Assembly (NCBI GenBank): GCA_017937025.1
Contig: JAGBEJ010000004.1
Location: 62,001-126,000 of the forward strand
Length of the DNA: 64,000 bases
Direction of reading: 5' to 3'
Source: Paludibacteraceae bacterium
Lineage (GTDB): Bacteria; Bacteroidota; Bacteroidia; Bacteroidales; Paludibacteraceae
Shown: one piece after another, positions 27,806-36,011 of the stretch
Numbering within the stretch: the first letter of the stretch is position 1
Layout of the letters: each line of letters opens with the position of its first letter
Notes under the pieces: generated by a model
What the model was told of the DNA's origin: nothing
The model's input: only the letters and a program-made list of their open reading frames with translations
Databases searched by the model: none
Position numbers and translations under genes: made by a program

Positions 27806-29071
27806 TTATTGTGTGTTTCTTTTAGCGGCAAGCATTAAATACCAGCATATCTGTCCGACGGAATAAAGGCAGTTGACCATCGACAGAATAGACACGCACA
27901 CAACGACGTTTCTCACGACGAACGCGCCGACCGACAGCGCCGCCACATTGACAGCGAAGCCCACGCACTCCACCACGAACGCCGCCTTCTGTCTGCCATA
28001 GACCGACGGCACGAAATTGAGCGAAAGCGCCATGAACGAGCAAACCATCCAAGGCAGCATCATGCGCAGCAGACCGCTCGCCGCCACCCACTCCGTGCCG
28101 AAAAACACCTCCGTGAGCCATGGCAGTAGCATCCACAGCACGACCACAAGCGGAACGAACACAAGCACCATTCTGCGGCAGATGCTGTTCAGAAGCAACG
28201 CGCTCGACTCGTCTCTCGACTCGTTCTCGCCCACACGCTGGAATAGCACCTGGTTCAACGCTCTCGCGAACGCCCACATAGGGCGCATAGCCACATTCAG
28301 CGCCAACGCGAAAAAGCCGACCTGCACCATGTCAAACGCGGCGGACATGACGAAGATGGGCATATTGACCGTAAGCACGTTTATGAGCTTATGCGGCAGC
28401 GAATACAACGCGAAAGCCTTGTGCCGGCGAGCCGCGGCAACGATGTCACCAAACCTGAATCTGAGTATCTCGCCGCCGTGGGTCCTTATTCTGAACAGAA
28501 TTGTCAGCACGCCGACCGCCTGACCGATGAACGCCGATATGACCAAGCCCCACTTGTGCCAGCCGGCAAAACCGAGAACGACCTTCGACACGCTGTTGGT
28601 CACGCTGTGCACCACGCTGTAGGCGGCGCTCTTGCCGTAACGGTCGTTCCTGTTCCACCAGAACGAAAGCACATAGCCGAGCGACGAAAGGAATATGAGC
28701 GGAGCTATGAGATTGGCGGTCAAGCGCCACTGCTCAGGCAGAAGCCCAGCGAACGTCAGAAACGCGCACACGATAGCAACGACCGCGCTGCACAGCACAT
28801 TGAGCGCAAGACAGAGGTCAACAGCCGTAGCCGCATCGGAGCTCTTCTTCTCTATCACCACGGCATTCTCATACTGCGCCGAAGCCACTATCGCCCCCAC
28901 GCCCACTATGGCGAGGAACAGGCTCAGCGTGCCCAGTTCGTCGGGACTGTAAAGTCGTGTGACAAAGGGATATACAACAACAGCGACAATCTGCCCCACC
29001 CCACTGGCGGTCAACAGTTTGACGCTGTTTATTATCAATTTCGAATCTATATATTGATTCGCTTTTGTCAT
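27806..29071 (-). CDS. Oligosaccharide flippase family protein (Wzx-like)
   Basis: 421 residues with 12 or more hydrophobic helices and the MATE/MOP fold of polysaccharide transporters: an opening LIINSVKLLTASGVGQIVAV, then YPFVTRLYSPDELGTLSLFL, typical of Wzx. It would flip lipid-linked sugar units across the inner membrane. It is unusual that it lies 3 bases after argH and within a pyrimidine/arginine operon, far from the polysaccharide genes near 58-64 kb. It is probably co-transcribed with argH. Confidence 0.85.
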   Translation of the reverse strand: MTKANQYIDSKLIINSVKLLTASGVGQIVAVVVYPFVTRLYSPDELGTLSLFLAIVGVGAIVASAQYENAVVIEKKSSDAATAVDLCLALNVLCSAVVAIVCAFLTFAGLLPEQWRLTANLIAPLIFLSSLGYVLSFWWNRNDRYGKSAAYSVVHSVTNSVSKVVLGFAGWHKWGLVISAFIGQAVGVLTILFRIRTHGGEILRFRFGDIVAAARRHKAFALYSLPHKLINVLTVNMPIFVMSAAFDMVQVGFFALALNVAMRPMWAFARALNQVLFQRVGENESRDESSALLLNSICRRMVLVFVPLVVVLWMLLPWLTEVFFGTEWVAASGLLRMMLPWMVCSFMALSLNFVPSVYGRQKAAFVVECVGFAVNVAALSVGAFVVRNVVVCVSILSMVNCLYSVGQICWYLMLAAKRNTQ

Positions 29072-29074
29072 AGA

Positions 29075-30424
29075 TTATTTTCCTCTGACAAGCTTCTCCA
29101 CCGCTCCGAAAGTCTTGTCGAAACCGAACGACTCGACTATCTCGTCCATGTGCTTCTTCACCTCGGCGGTGCACAGATTGCCTATGCTGCCCTCGTGAGT
29201 GTGGTGTATGTCCTTGTTCGGAGTGAAGTTGCCTGCCTCTATGTCCAGACCTACCTTCTTGTAGGCGTCGCGGAAAGGCATCTTCTCCTCGAGAACGAGT
29301 CGGTTCACCTCCTCCACGCTGAACATCAGGTCGTATCTCTTGTCGTCGAGTATATGCTCGTTCACCTTGATGTCGCTCATCATGTGGGCGGTCATCGTCA
29401 GTATGCCTATCAGCTCGTCGAACGCAGGCAGGAACAGTTCCTTGATTATCTGCAAGTCGCGGAAATAGCCAGAAGGCAAGTTGTTGGTTATGAGCAGTAT
29501 GTCGCTTGGCAACGACTGCAGTTTGTTGCACTTGGCTCTTGTCAATTCGAACACGTCAGGGTTCTTCTTGTGCGGCATTATGCTCGAGCCTGTGGTGTAT
29601 TCGTCAGCCAGCTTCACGAATCCGAAATTCTGGCTTGAGAACATGCAGGCGTCGAACGCCATCTTCGCCACAGTGTTGGCAACGCTCGCTATGGCGTAAG
29701 CCACGCATCTCTCCATCTTGCCTCGCCCCATCTGCGCGTAAACCACATTGTAGTTCAGTCCCTCGAATCCGAGCAGCTGCGTTGTCATGGTTCTGTTCAG
29801 CGGGAACGACGAGCCGTAGCCAGCCGCCGAGCCCAGCGGATTGCGGTTGCATATCTTCCAAGCCGACTGCAGCAGCTGCATGTCGTCGGTCAGGCTCTCG
29901 GCATAAGCACCGAACCACATGCCGAACGACGAAGGCATAGCCACCTGCAAGTGCGTGTAGCCAGGCATCAGCACGTTCTTGTACTTCTCGCTCTGGCTCT
30001 GCAGCACGTTGAAGAGGTTAAGCACAGCCTGCTCCAGTTCGTAGATTTTTGTTCTGGTGAATATCTTCAGGTCCACGAGCACCTGGTCGTTTCTCGAGCG
30101 GCCGCTGTGTATCTTCTTGCCCACGTCGCCGAGTTTTCTGGTGAGCATCAGCTCCACCTGCGAGTGCACGTCCTCCACGCCTTCCTCTATCACGAACTCG
30201 CCTCTCTCGGCGGTCTCGTAGATGGAGCGCAGCTCTTTGAGCAGCACGTCCAGCTCGCTCTTCTCGAGCAGTCCGACCGACTCCAGCATTGTTATGTGAG
30301 CCATCGAGCCTGCCACGTCAGCCTTGGCGAGGTAGAGGTCCATCTCGCGGTCCTTGCCCACGGTGTATTTCTCGATATCCTTATCTACGGGTTTGCCCTT
30401 GTCCCAAAGTTTAGATTGTGCCAT
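29075..30424 (-). CDS. argH: Argininosuccinate lyase
   Basis: Last step of arginine synthesis: splits argininosuccinate into arginine and fumarate. 449 residues. The fumarase/aspartase superfamily signature GSSIMPHKKNPD holds the catalytic Ser loop; the LTRKLGDVGKKIHSGRSRNDQV stretch and the TH in GYTHLQVAMP supply further active-site residues. Start MAQSKLWDKGKPVD is typical for the family. It overlaps nothing but lies 4 bases from the SRPBCC gene upstream and 3 bases from the flippase downstream. Confidence 0.96.
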   Translation of the reverse strand: MAQSKLWDKGKPVDKDIEKYTVGKDREMDLYLAKADVAGSMAHITMLESVGLLEKSELDVLLKELRSIYETAERGEFVIEEGVEDVHSQVELMLTRKLGDVGKKIHSGRSRNDQVLVDLKIFTRTKIYELEQAVLNLFNVLQSQSEKYKNVLMPGYTHLQVAMPSSFGMWFGAYAESLTDDMQLLQSAWKICNRNPLGSAAGYGSSFPLNRTMTTQLLGFEGLNYNVVYAQMGRGKMERCVAYAIASVANTVAKMAFDACMFSSQNFGFVKLADEYTTGSSIMPHKKNPDVFELTRAKCNKLQSLPSDILLITNNLPSGYFRDLQIIKELFLPAFDELIGILTMTAHMMSDIKVNEHILDDKRYDLMFSVEEVNRLVLEEKMPFRDAYKKVGLDIEAGNFTPNKDIHHTHEGSIGNLCTAEVKKHMDEIVESFGFDKTFGAVEKLVRGK

Positions 30425-30428
30425 TTTC

Positions 30429-30845
30429 TTATTCGTAATTTATGTTAGCGAGAACGTCAGCCACCTTGTTGATGCCGTCCTTGAGTTTTCCGTCCACCAT
30501 CATCTTCACCATCATCGGCAGGTCGGCCTTCAGAGTCAGCCTCATCTTCGTGAGGTTCTCCTCCTTCTCCACCAGCTGTATCCACATGTTCACCTCGATA
30601 GGAGAGCCGTCAGCCGCGAACTTTATCGTCTTCGGCTCCTCGCGCTCTATTATCTTGAACTTCACGTTGCCTACGGGGTTCACGCTGAAGCTTATCGAGT
30701 CCTTGTCGCAAGTCAGGTCCTTGAGTCCAGCCTCTGCCGGTATCTTGTCCTTCATCGCCTCCACGTTGCTCAGGTCGCTCAGCTTGGCGAACACCTTGTG
30801 GGCGTTGGCCGCTATCTGCTTTACGTCGCTTACGTATTCTGCCAT
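30429..30845 (-). CDS. SRPBCC (START-like) family protein
   Basis: 138 residues with the helix-grip pattern: an opening beta strand and small helices (SDVKQIAANAHKVFAKLSDL), a beta sheet in the middle (DSISFSVNPVGNVKFKIIER; NMWIQLVEKEENLTKMRLTL) and a long C-terminal helix (MMVKMMVDGKLKDGINKVAD). Such proteins bind hydrophobic ligands or act as polyketide-cyclase-like folds. I see no catalytic residues. Placed between pyrE (28 bases upstream) and argH (4 bases downstream). Confidence 0.8.
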   Translation of the reverse strand: MAEYVSDVKQIAANAHKVFAKLSDLSNVEAMKDKIPAEAGLKDLTCDKDSISFSVNPVGNVKFKIIEREEPKTIKFAADGSPIEVNMWIQLVEKEENLTKMRLTLKADLPMMVKMMVDGKLKDGINKVADVLANINYE

Positions 30846-30873
30846 AACTTTGTTTGTCTCTGTGTTTGGTTTA

Positions 30874-31506
30874 TTACTTGCCCCAAGTGTCCGGGCTCTT
30901 TCTCCACTCCTTGAGCGTCTCCACCTGCTCCTCCTTCACGTAACCTGTAGCCACGGCTGTCTCTATCATGGCGTTGTAGTTGCTCAGTGTTGTCAGTTCC
31001 ACCTTGTGCTCCTTGAATGCGTTCTCGCTCACTGGGAAGCCGTAAGTGAAGATAGCCACCATGCCCAGCACCTCGGCGCCAGCCGCTCTCACTGCCTCTG
31101 CTGCCTTAAGGCTGCTGCCGCCTGTGGAGATGAGGTCCTCGATGACTACCACCTTCCGTCCTGCCTTCAGGTCGCCCTCGATCAGGTTGCCCAGACCGTG
31201 GTCCTTAGGCGAGGAACGAACGTAGATGAAAGGCAGTCCGAGCTCCTGAGCCACGAGAGCGCCCTGCGCGATGGCACCTGTCGCCACTCCGGCTATCACC
31301 TCTGCCTGAGGATACTTAGCCTTGACGGTCTTGACGAACTCGTCTCTCACGAGGGTTCTTATCTCTGGGAAAGACAGTGTCTTTCTGTTGTCGCAGTATA
31401 TTGGGGACTTCCAGCCCGAAGCCCAAGTGAATGGCTCGGATGGTTGAAGTTTGATTGCCTTGATTTTAAGCAGGCTCTCTGCCACTTTCTTTTCTGATTC
31501 GCTCAT
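30874..31506 (-). CDS. pyrE: Orotate phosphoribosyltransferase
   Basis: Pyrimidine synthesis: joins orotate and PRPP to give OMP. 210 residues. The PRPP-binding motif VVVIEDLISTGGSSL and the flexible loop VRSSPKDHGLGNLIEG (with catalytic Lys) are present, and the opening PFTWASGWKSPIYCDNR is diagnostic of PyrE. First gene of the pyrE-SRPBCC-argH-flippase run. It marks the right border of backbone DNA before defence island 1. Confidence 0.95.
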   Translation of the reverse strand: MSESEKKVAESLLKIKAIKLQPSEPFTWASGWKSPIYCDNRKTLSFPEIRTLVRDEFVKTVKAKYPQAEVIAGVATGAIAQGALVAQELGLPFIYVRSSPKDHGLGNLIEGDLKAGRKVVVIEDLISTGGSSLKAAEAVRAAGAEVLGMVAIFTYGFPVSENAFKEHKVELTTLSNYNAMIETAVATGYVKEEQVETLKEWRKSPDTWGK

Positions 31507-31547
31507 ATTTCTTTAGTTTTAAGTTATTGTTATCAAGTTCAAAGTCA

Positions 31548-31555
31548 CAAAATTA
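31548..31555 (-). promoter_or_regulatory. Candidate -7 box for pyrE
   Basis: Minus-strand TAATTTTG, 41 bases before the pyrE ATG. TTTG occurs upstream, but with a spacer of only 12. Confidence 0.4.
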
Positions 31556-31691
31556 GTCATTTATAATCAAAAAAGCACCGACTTTCGCTCCGTTGTGGAA
31601 ACAGAGATTCTTGAACATTTATAAAATGCCATAAATGATTCTTCATTTGCAAATGAGACTTCAAAAAAACACCTATTGAAGACATGCCATT

Positions 31692-32810
31692 TCAAAACGA
31701 CTCTTCGTAATTAAATTCAACTTTACTTTGACGAACAATTTCATCAAGTACATTACCCATCAGCCCATTAATGGATAATTTTTCTACATATGTCTTAAGA
31801 AGAGGGATGTTTATGATTTCTTCAATACAATCAAGATACGCCTTAACTACATCTTCAACTATATAAGTTTTTTGTGCGTCTGTTTTTATTTTATTGAGTA
31901 AATCTTCTATAGAATTATCGGACTTTATAACAAAAGACAAAGGATAACGTTCTATTTTCTCAATATCCAAGAAGTATTTTTTGAAGTCCAATGTCTCTGT
32001 TACCTGAAAAAATCTGCCAAGCGGTCTCATTACAAAATCAATACCACCATCATTAGCATTTGTTCGCCCTGTTTTGTACAAGTGAAGATAATCTTCTTGA
32101 AATTCCTCTCCTATATAACCCCATACAATATGATTGTGTATGTCTTTGTAATAAAATTTGAGGATAGAATAACTCACAATTTCAAAAAGGCGGGCATCAA
32201 CATTTGGAGCTAGCAAAGAGATAATAAAGTCTGTCGTTTCGTTAGTGTTTTTATCTTCAAGATGCTGCAATGTCTCACATTGTTCAATGAATTTTTCAAG
32301 GGAATCTCGTTTGGCAACGATATATGCATTTATAATGTTGATCACATCGCGAGCTATATTAACTTTTCTCTTGCCAATTTTTATAACTAAATAATTTTCA
32401 TTAAACCAATATCGCTGGGTTCCCAAATCCCTCATGATTGGAGGAATTCCAATTTGAGTTGGGAAGAACTTGAAAAATTCTTCGTTCATGCGAGAATTTA
32501 GGGCATGATTTTGTAACTTATTACCAAAAGGCAACTCTCTTTGCCTTTTGAACAAATCAGAAAATTTGGCACCAGAATACTTGCTATAGCCACCGTGTTT
32601 GTCAAATTTGTTATTAAGATAATCCTCAATTATAACGTATATTGCATATAGATTTGCAAAACTTCCTCTTGCTTTTGCTCCTTTGTTTGCTGATTTTGTC
32701 TTGTGTACAAGATATTGGAGCAACAGGCTCACATTATATAAATCATCTGCGGATTCGCCGTATTTATTGTGAAGATATTTTTTAATATATGATTCAAATG
32801 TTGCTTCCAT
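31692..32810 (-). CDS. Type II restriction endonuclease, partner of the adjacent adenine methyltransferase (predicted)
   Basis: 372 residues, AT-rich. I do not recognise the family by name. The last third has a PD-(D/E)xK-like core: helix RLFEIVSYSILKFY with Glu210, then DGGIDFVMRPLGRFFQVTE with Asp258, Gln269 and Glu272. The usual Lys of the (E/Q)xK triplet is not present in QVTE, so the catalytic set is non-standard (some restriction enzymes use ExE). The ATG overlaps the end of the methyltransferase gene by 17 bases, the typical pairing of a type II R-M system. The predicted site is ATGCAT, inferred from the methyltransferase. Confidence 0.72.
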   Translation of the reverse strand: MEATFESYIKKYLHNKYGESADDLYNVSLLLQYLVHKTKSANKGAKARGSFANLYAIYVIIEDYLNNKFDKHGGYSKYSGAKFSDLFKRQRELPFGNKLQNHALNSRMNEEFFKFFPTQIGIPPIMRDLGTQRYWFNENYLVIKIGKRKVNIARDVINIINAYIVAKRDSLEKFIEQCETLQHLEDKNTNETTDFIISLLAPNVDARLFEIVSYSILKFYYKDIHNHIVWGYIGEEFQEDYLHLYKTGRTNANDGGIDFVMRPLGRFFQVTETLDFKKYFLDIEKIERYPLSFVIKSDNSIEDLLNKIKTDAQKTYIVEDVVKAYLDCIEEIINIPLLKTYVEKLSINGLMGNVLDEIVRQSKVEFNYEESF

Positions 32811-33675
32811 GTTGAAATAGTGTTAATTGTTCTTTAGGTTGTTCGTGTTTTATTTCATAGTTCTTTTGCTCTTTTATAAGAGGTTCACCATGATATTCAG
32901 TTGCTAAGTTCAATCTACGCAAACCGATTTTAAAATATTCTTCTTGAATTTCTATGCCAATAAATTTTCGTTTTAGTAATTGAGCCACGTAACATGTTGT
33001 GAATGTTCCACAGAAAGGGTCAAGAACAATGTCCCCCTCGTTACTGCTTGCTTTTATTATTCTCTCAAGCAAACTTATTGGTTTTTGTGTCGGATGATTC
33101 TCATACTCATCCATTCTATACCGTACTCTAGCAAAATCCCATACATTTCCAGGTACCTTTTCTGTTTTGTATGGTTGTGGTGGATTCTTTCTATAATCAA
33201 TTAGTTTACGTTTTGCTCCTGTTTTTGCCTCGACTAATATGTCTTCATAATTGAATATGTAATTGTTTCTATCTTTCACACAAAATAGTATAGGTTCATA
33301 CATGGAACCATAAAAGTTTTTAGCCTGAACGCCAGAACTGTCATAAGACCATACAATTCTCGAAAGAATAGTCATTTTCTTTCTTATGTATATATCAAAA
33401 AATGGCATAAATTGAGTGGATGTCATTACATAGAATGTTCCATTGGGCTTTAATTTTTCTATGCAAAGATTTATCCATTGGTAACACCAATTTAGATACT
33501 CCTCGTCCGTTCCCCATTTGTCTTTTCTGCCAGCGAAGTTCTTCCCTATATTGTATGGTGGGTCAGCGAAAATCAAGTCAACGGACTCATTGGGAACGCT
33601 CTCAAGAACTTTAAGAGCATCGCCATGATATATTACCCGACCGTTTTCACCGTATTTTTCTATATCGTTGTACAT
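32794..33675 (-). CDS. DNA adenine methyltransferase, YhdJ-like (predicted ATGCAT)
   Basis: 293 residues. The beta-class order is clear: motif IV DPPYNIGKNF at 38-47 comes before motif I DPFCGTFTT at 219-227. Whole stretches (VWSYDSSGVQAK, SMYEPIL, DYRKNPPQPY, VPGNVWDF, YENHPTQKP) match E. coli YhdJ as I remember it, which methylates adenine in ATGCAT. YhdJ is an orphan in E. coli; here the gene overlaps a probable nuclease gene, so it works in an R-M system. It lies 18 bases after the RloC-like gene, in one unit with it. Confidence 0.9.
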   Translation of the reverse strand: MYNDIEKYGENGRVIYHGDALKVLESVPNESVDLIFADPPYNIGKNFAGRKDKWGTDEEYLNWCYQWINLCIEKLKPNGTFYVMTSTQFMPFFDIYIRKKMTILSRIVWSYDSSGVQAKNFYGSMYEPILFCVKDRNNYIFNYEDILVEAKTGAKRKLIDYRKNPPQPYKTEKVPGNVWDFARVRYRMDEYENHPTQKPISLLERIIKASSNEGDIVLDPFCGTFTTCYVAQLLKRKFIGIEIQEEYFKIGLRRLNLATEYHGEPLIKEQKNYEIKHEQPKEQLTLFQHGSNI

Positions 33676-33693
33676 ATGTTTATTATTTATACA

Positions 33694-35910
33694 TTAATTC
33701 AACTGCATCATCATGTTATAGTGTTCAATGTGTCCCAATTTTTCAAAAATCAATCGAAATACATTTTTGTATTTGTCAATTAATTCATTTTCTTGTTCTA
33801 CAAACAAATCGTCAGGGACACAATGCGAGCCATCGTTTATCATATAAATTAAAGAACGACATATTTCTTTTTCTTGTGGATTGTCTATTTTGTCCAATAT
33901 CTTCCTATCATCATATCCTCCCCACGTTTTAAAATACGATTCTATAATCCTTCGCATAATATTTTGGATGGCGATGCAAGATGTGTTGGAACTTTCTCTT
34001 AGTTCCTTCCATAATAAATCGTATGAACTTTTTATAGGGCACTCCTGCTCATAATACATTATCGAAGTTTCATTATTGCTCTTCCTTAGAATCCAATAAT
34101 ATGGATTAAATTGCTTACCATGCTCACCTTTCTTTAAAGAAAGATTTGATAATTCCTTATGGAAATATACATTATGCGTTAAAACTATCATTTGCTGTAT
34201 ATTGCCACGATTATTCCTTATATCCTCTATTATTTCTTTGATTAGGGAACTGACAACAAAAAGAATATTACTGTCCAAACTCGAGATAGGGTCATCAATA
34301 ACTACCACTCGTTTGTCATTCACATTATCTGGCAAATCACCACCTTTGACTCTTTGCAAAAAATACAATAGAGTGATAAAGGTCGTTTCACCTTCACTTA
34401 AGGTAGAAGTTGCGTTCTCCCCTGATTCACGTTGAATTTGGTATTGATTCTCATTATTGAGAGCAGGAACAATTTTAAAATTAGTAAACCCAAAAGTGAT
34501 GAGTGTTTTATTTATTTCATCAATTGTTGGCTGTACACTTGTTACTTTTTTGTTGAGTGTTTTGATTTCCGAATCTAAACCTCTATATTGATTGCGCATT
34601 TTGTCTATTTGATTTTTAAGGTTGCCAATCCCTCTTTCTAATCCATTCTCTTTCTTTTTAAATGCATCTATTTGTGTTTTGTTCTCTTCTAATAAAAACC
34701 TCCAAATACACTTTATTAATAAAACCTTCTCTTGTGATAGATTTTTCATAATAGAATTGTGATTTTCTATTTCGTTATTCGCATCTAATATCAACTTTGA
34801 TATTAATTGAATTTGATTCTCATTAGAAGTCAATCTTATTACACGACTCGGTTCTGTTATCTTTTTTTCTATCTGTTCTTTGTTTAAGTTTATTTGCCCA
34901 TACAATGTTTTTACATACGAAGAGAATAGTTCAATATTAAGTTTGGAGTTTGGATTTTGTTTCTCCTTAACTTCAATATTATTAAGTGCAGAAATAATAT
35001 TTTGAGTTTGTATATTATAAGTGTCTTTTAAGGATTTGATTGTATTTACATCAGAAGTAAAAGACTCATCAAAGAACAACTCAATCTGTTTCCTAAAATC
35101 ATCATCAATTGTTTCTTTCTGACAGAAAGGACAGATATTACTATTATTTTCCAAATGTTTCTTTCCTTCGTGCACCCAATCGCTTATATTTAAGCGATTG
35201 ATAAGTTTGGCAATTTCGACATCCGCTGTTCCAATAATCTTTTTCGACCAAATTTCATTGTTTTCAATTTCAATAGCGGAAGTACTATCTACCTGCTGGA
35301 TAGCCTCCAAAACTATTGGATGTTGTTGGAATACTATTTGGGCTTGATGTGCTAACTCATCGTATGCTTTTAATTCCGAAGTATTATTATTGTATTCTTC
35401 CAACACTTTTTGCTTGAATCTATCCTTTGAGTTTCTTACACCTTCAAATGCAGAAGAAAAAACATCCTGGTGTTTCTTATAAATATTACTCCAAATACCA
35501 TTTTGAAATTCAGCAATTAAGTCATCTCTTTCTTTACTTAATTTATCAATCACATCCTTTTTCTGAATACATTGCTTATTAAGTTCTTCTAATTCTTTGC
35601 TTTTTTTTGTAATCTCTTCTTGTTGTTCTTTGGTTGCTTGTCCCAATGTAAATACACCAGGTATTGCGGTGTTCCCGAAATTATTTTCTCTAAAAAACTT
35701 ATTATACACCAATATTTTTTCTTCTATTCCATTTTCCCACTCTATTGAACAGCCAGAATACTTTTCTTCATTCGGATTCTCTAAATAATGGGATAGCGTA
35801 GTCTTACCTGTTGCATTCGCACCATATATATAATTGATTTTGTGTAAATTACAAATTGTCAATCCGTTAGTGTATGGGACAATACTTTTTATTTCTATTT
35901 TGTCAATCAT
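33694..35910 (-). CDS. RloC/PrrC-like ABC-ATPase anticodon nuclease (predicted)
   Basis: 738 residues. Walker A GANATGKTT is at 30-38, a long coiled-coil insert is centred on a zinc-hook-like CPFC (Cys260, Cys263), the LSEGE signature is near 503 and Walker B VVVIDDPISSLD near 540. This is the AAA_13/RloC layout. The C-terminal domain (about 590-738) carries Arg653-x3-Glu657 and His696 (NDGSH), the spacing type of the PrrC nuclease triad (Arg320, Glu324, His356). PrrC and RloC cut tRNA anticodon loops when a phage attacks the neighbouring R-M system, and this gene lies directly upstream of one. A simple DNA-binding ATPase role is the alternative. Confidence 0.78.
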   Translation of the reverse strand: MIDKIEIKSIVPYTNGLTICNLHKINYIYGANATGKTTLSHYLENPNEEKYSGCSIEWENGIEEKILVYNKFFRENNFGNTAIPGVFTLGQATKEQQEEITKKSKELEELNKQCIQKKDVIDKLSKERDDLIAEFQNGIWSNIYKKHQDVFSSAFEGVRNSKDRFKQKVLEEYNNNTSELKAYDELAHQAQIVFQQHPIVLEAIQQVDSTSAIEIENNEIWSKKIIGTADVEIAKLINRLNISDWVHEGKKHLENNSNICPFCQKETIDDDFRKQIELFFDESFTSDVNTIKSLKDTYNIQTQNIISALNNIEVKEKQNPNSKLNIELFSSYVKTLYGQINLNKEQIEKKITEPSRVIRLTSNENQIQLISKLILDANNEIENHNSIMKNLSQEKVLLIKCIWRFLLEENKTQIDAFKKKENGLERGIGNLKNQIDKMRNQYRGLDSEIKTLNKKVTSVQPTIDEINKTLITFGFTNFKIVPALNNENQYQIQRESGENATSTLSEGETTFITLLYFLQRVKGGDLPDNVNDKRVVVIDDPISSLDSNILFVVSSLIKEIIEDIRNNRGNIQQMIVLTHNVYFHKELSNLSLKKGEHGKQFNPYYWILRKSNNETSIMYYEQECPIKSSYDLLWKELRESSNTSCIAIQNIMRRIIESYFKTWGGYDDRKILDKIDNPQEKEICRSLIYMINDGSHCVPDDLFVEQENELIDKYKNVFRLIFEKLGHIEHYNMMMQLN

Positions 35911-36011
35911 AATTTCAACATTCCATTACCTATGTTATTATTACCTTCCCTAAAAAACGTCAACATACAACTAATTGTGGATTACAAACACATTTTCGTC
36001 ACACTTCCGCA

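Noticed and set aside
26692..27825. 377-codon ORF opposite the alcohol dehydrogenase
   Set aside because: Antisense shadow of a GC-biased gene; His- and Arg-rich translation without motifs.
28391..29638. 415-codon plus-strand ORF across the flippase and argH
   Set aside because: Antisense to two clear genes, with random-looking composition.
31692..35910. Idea that ATGCAT is depleted as a sign of an active nuclease
   Set aside because: Several ATGCAT sites occur within the window, including inside the island, and methylation would protect them, so the count is not informative.
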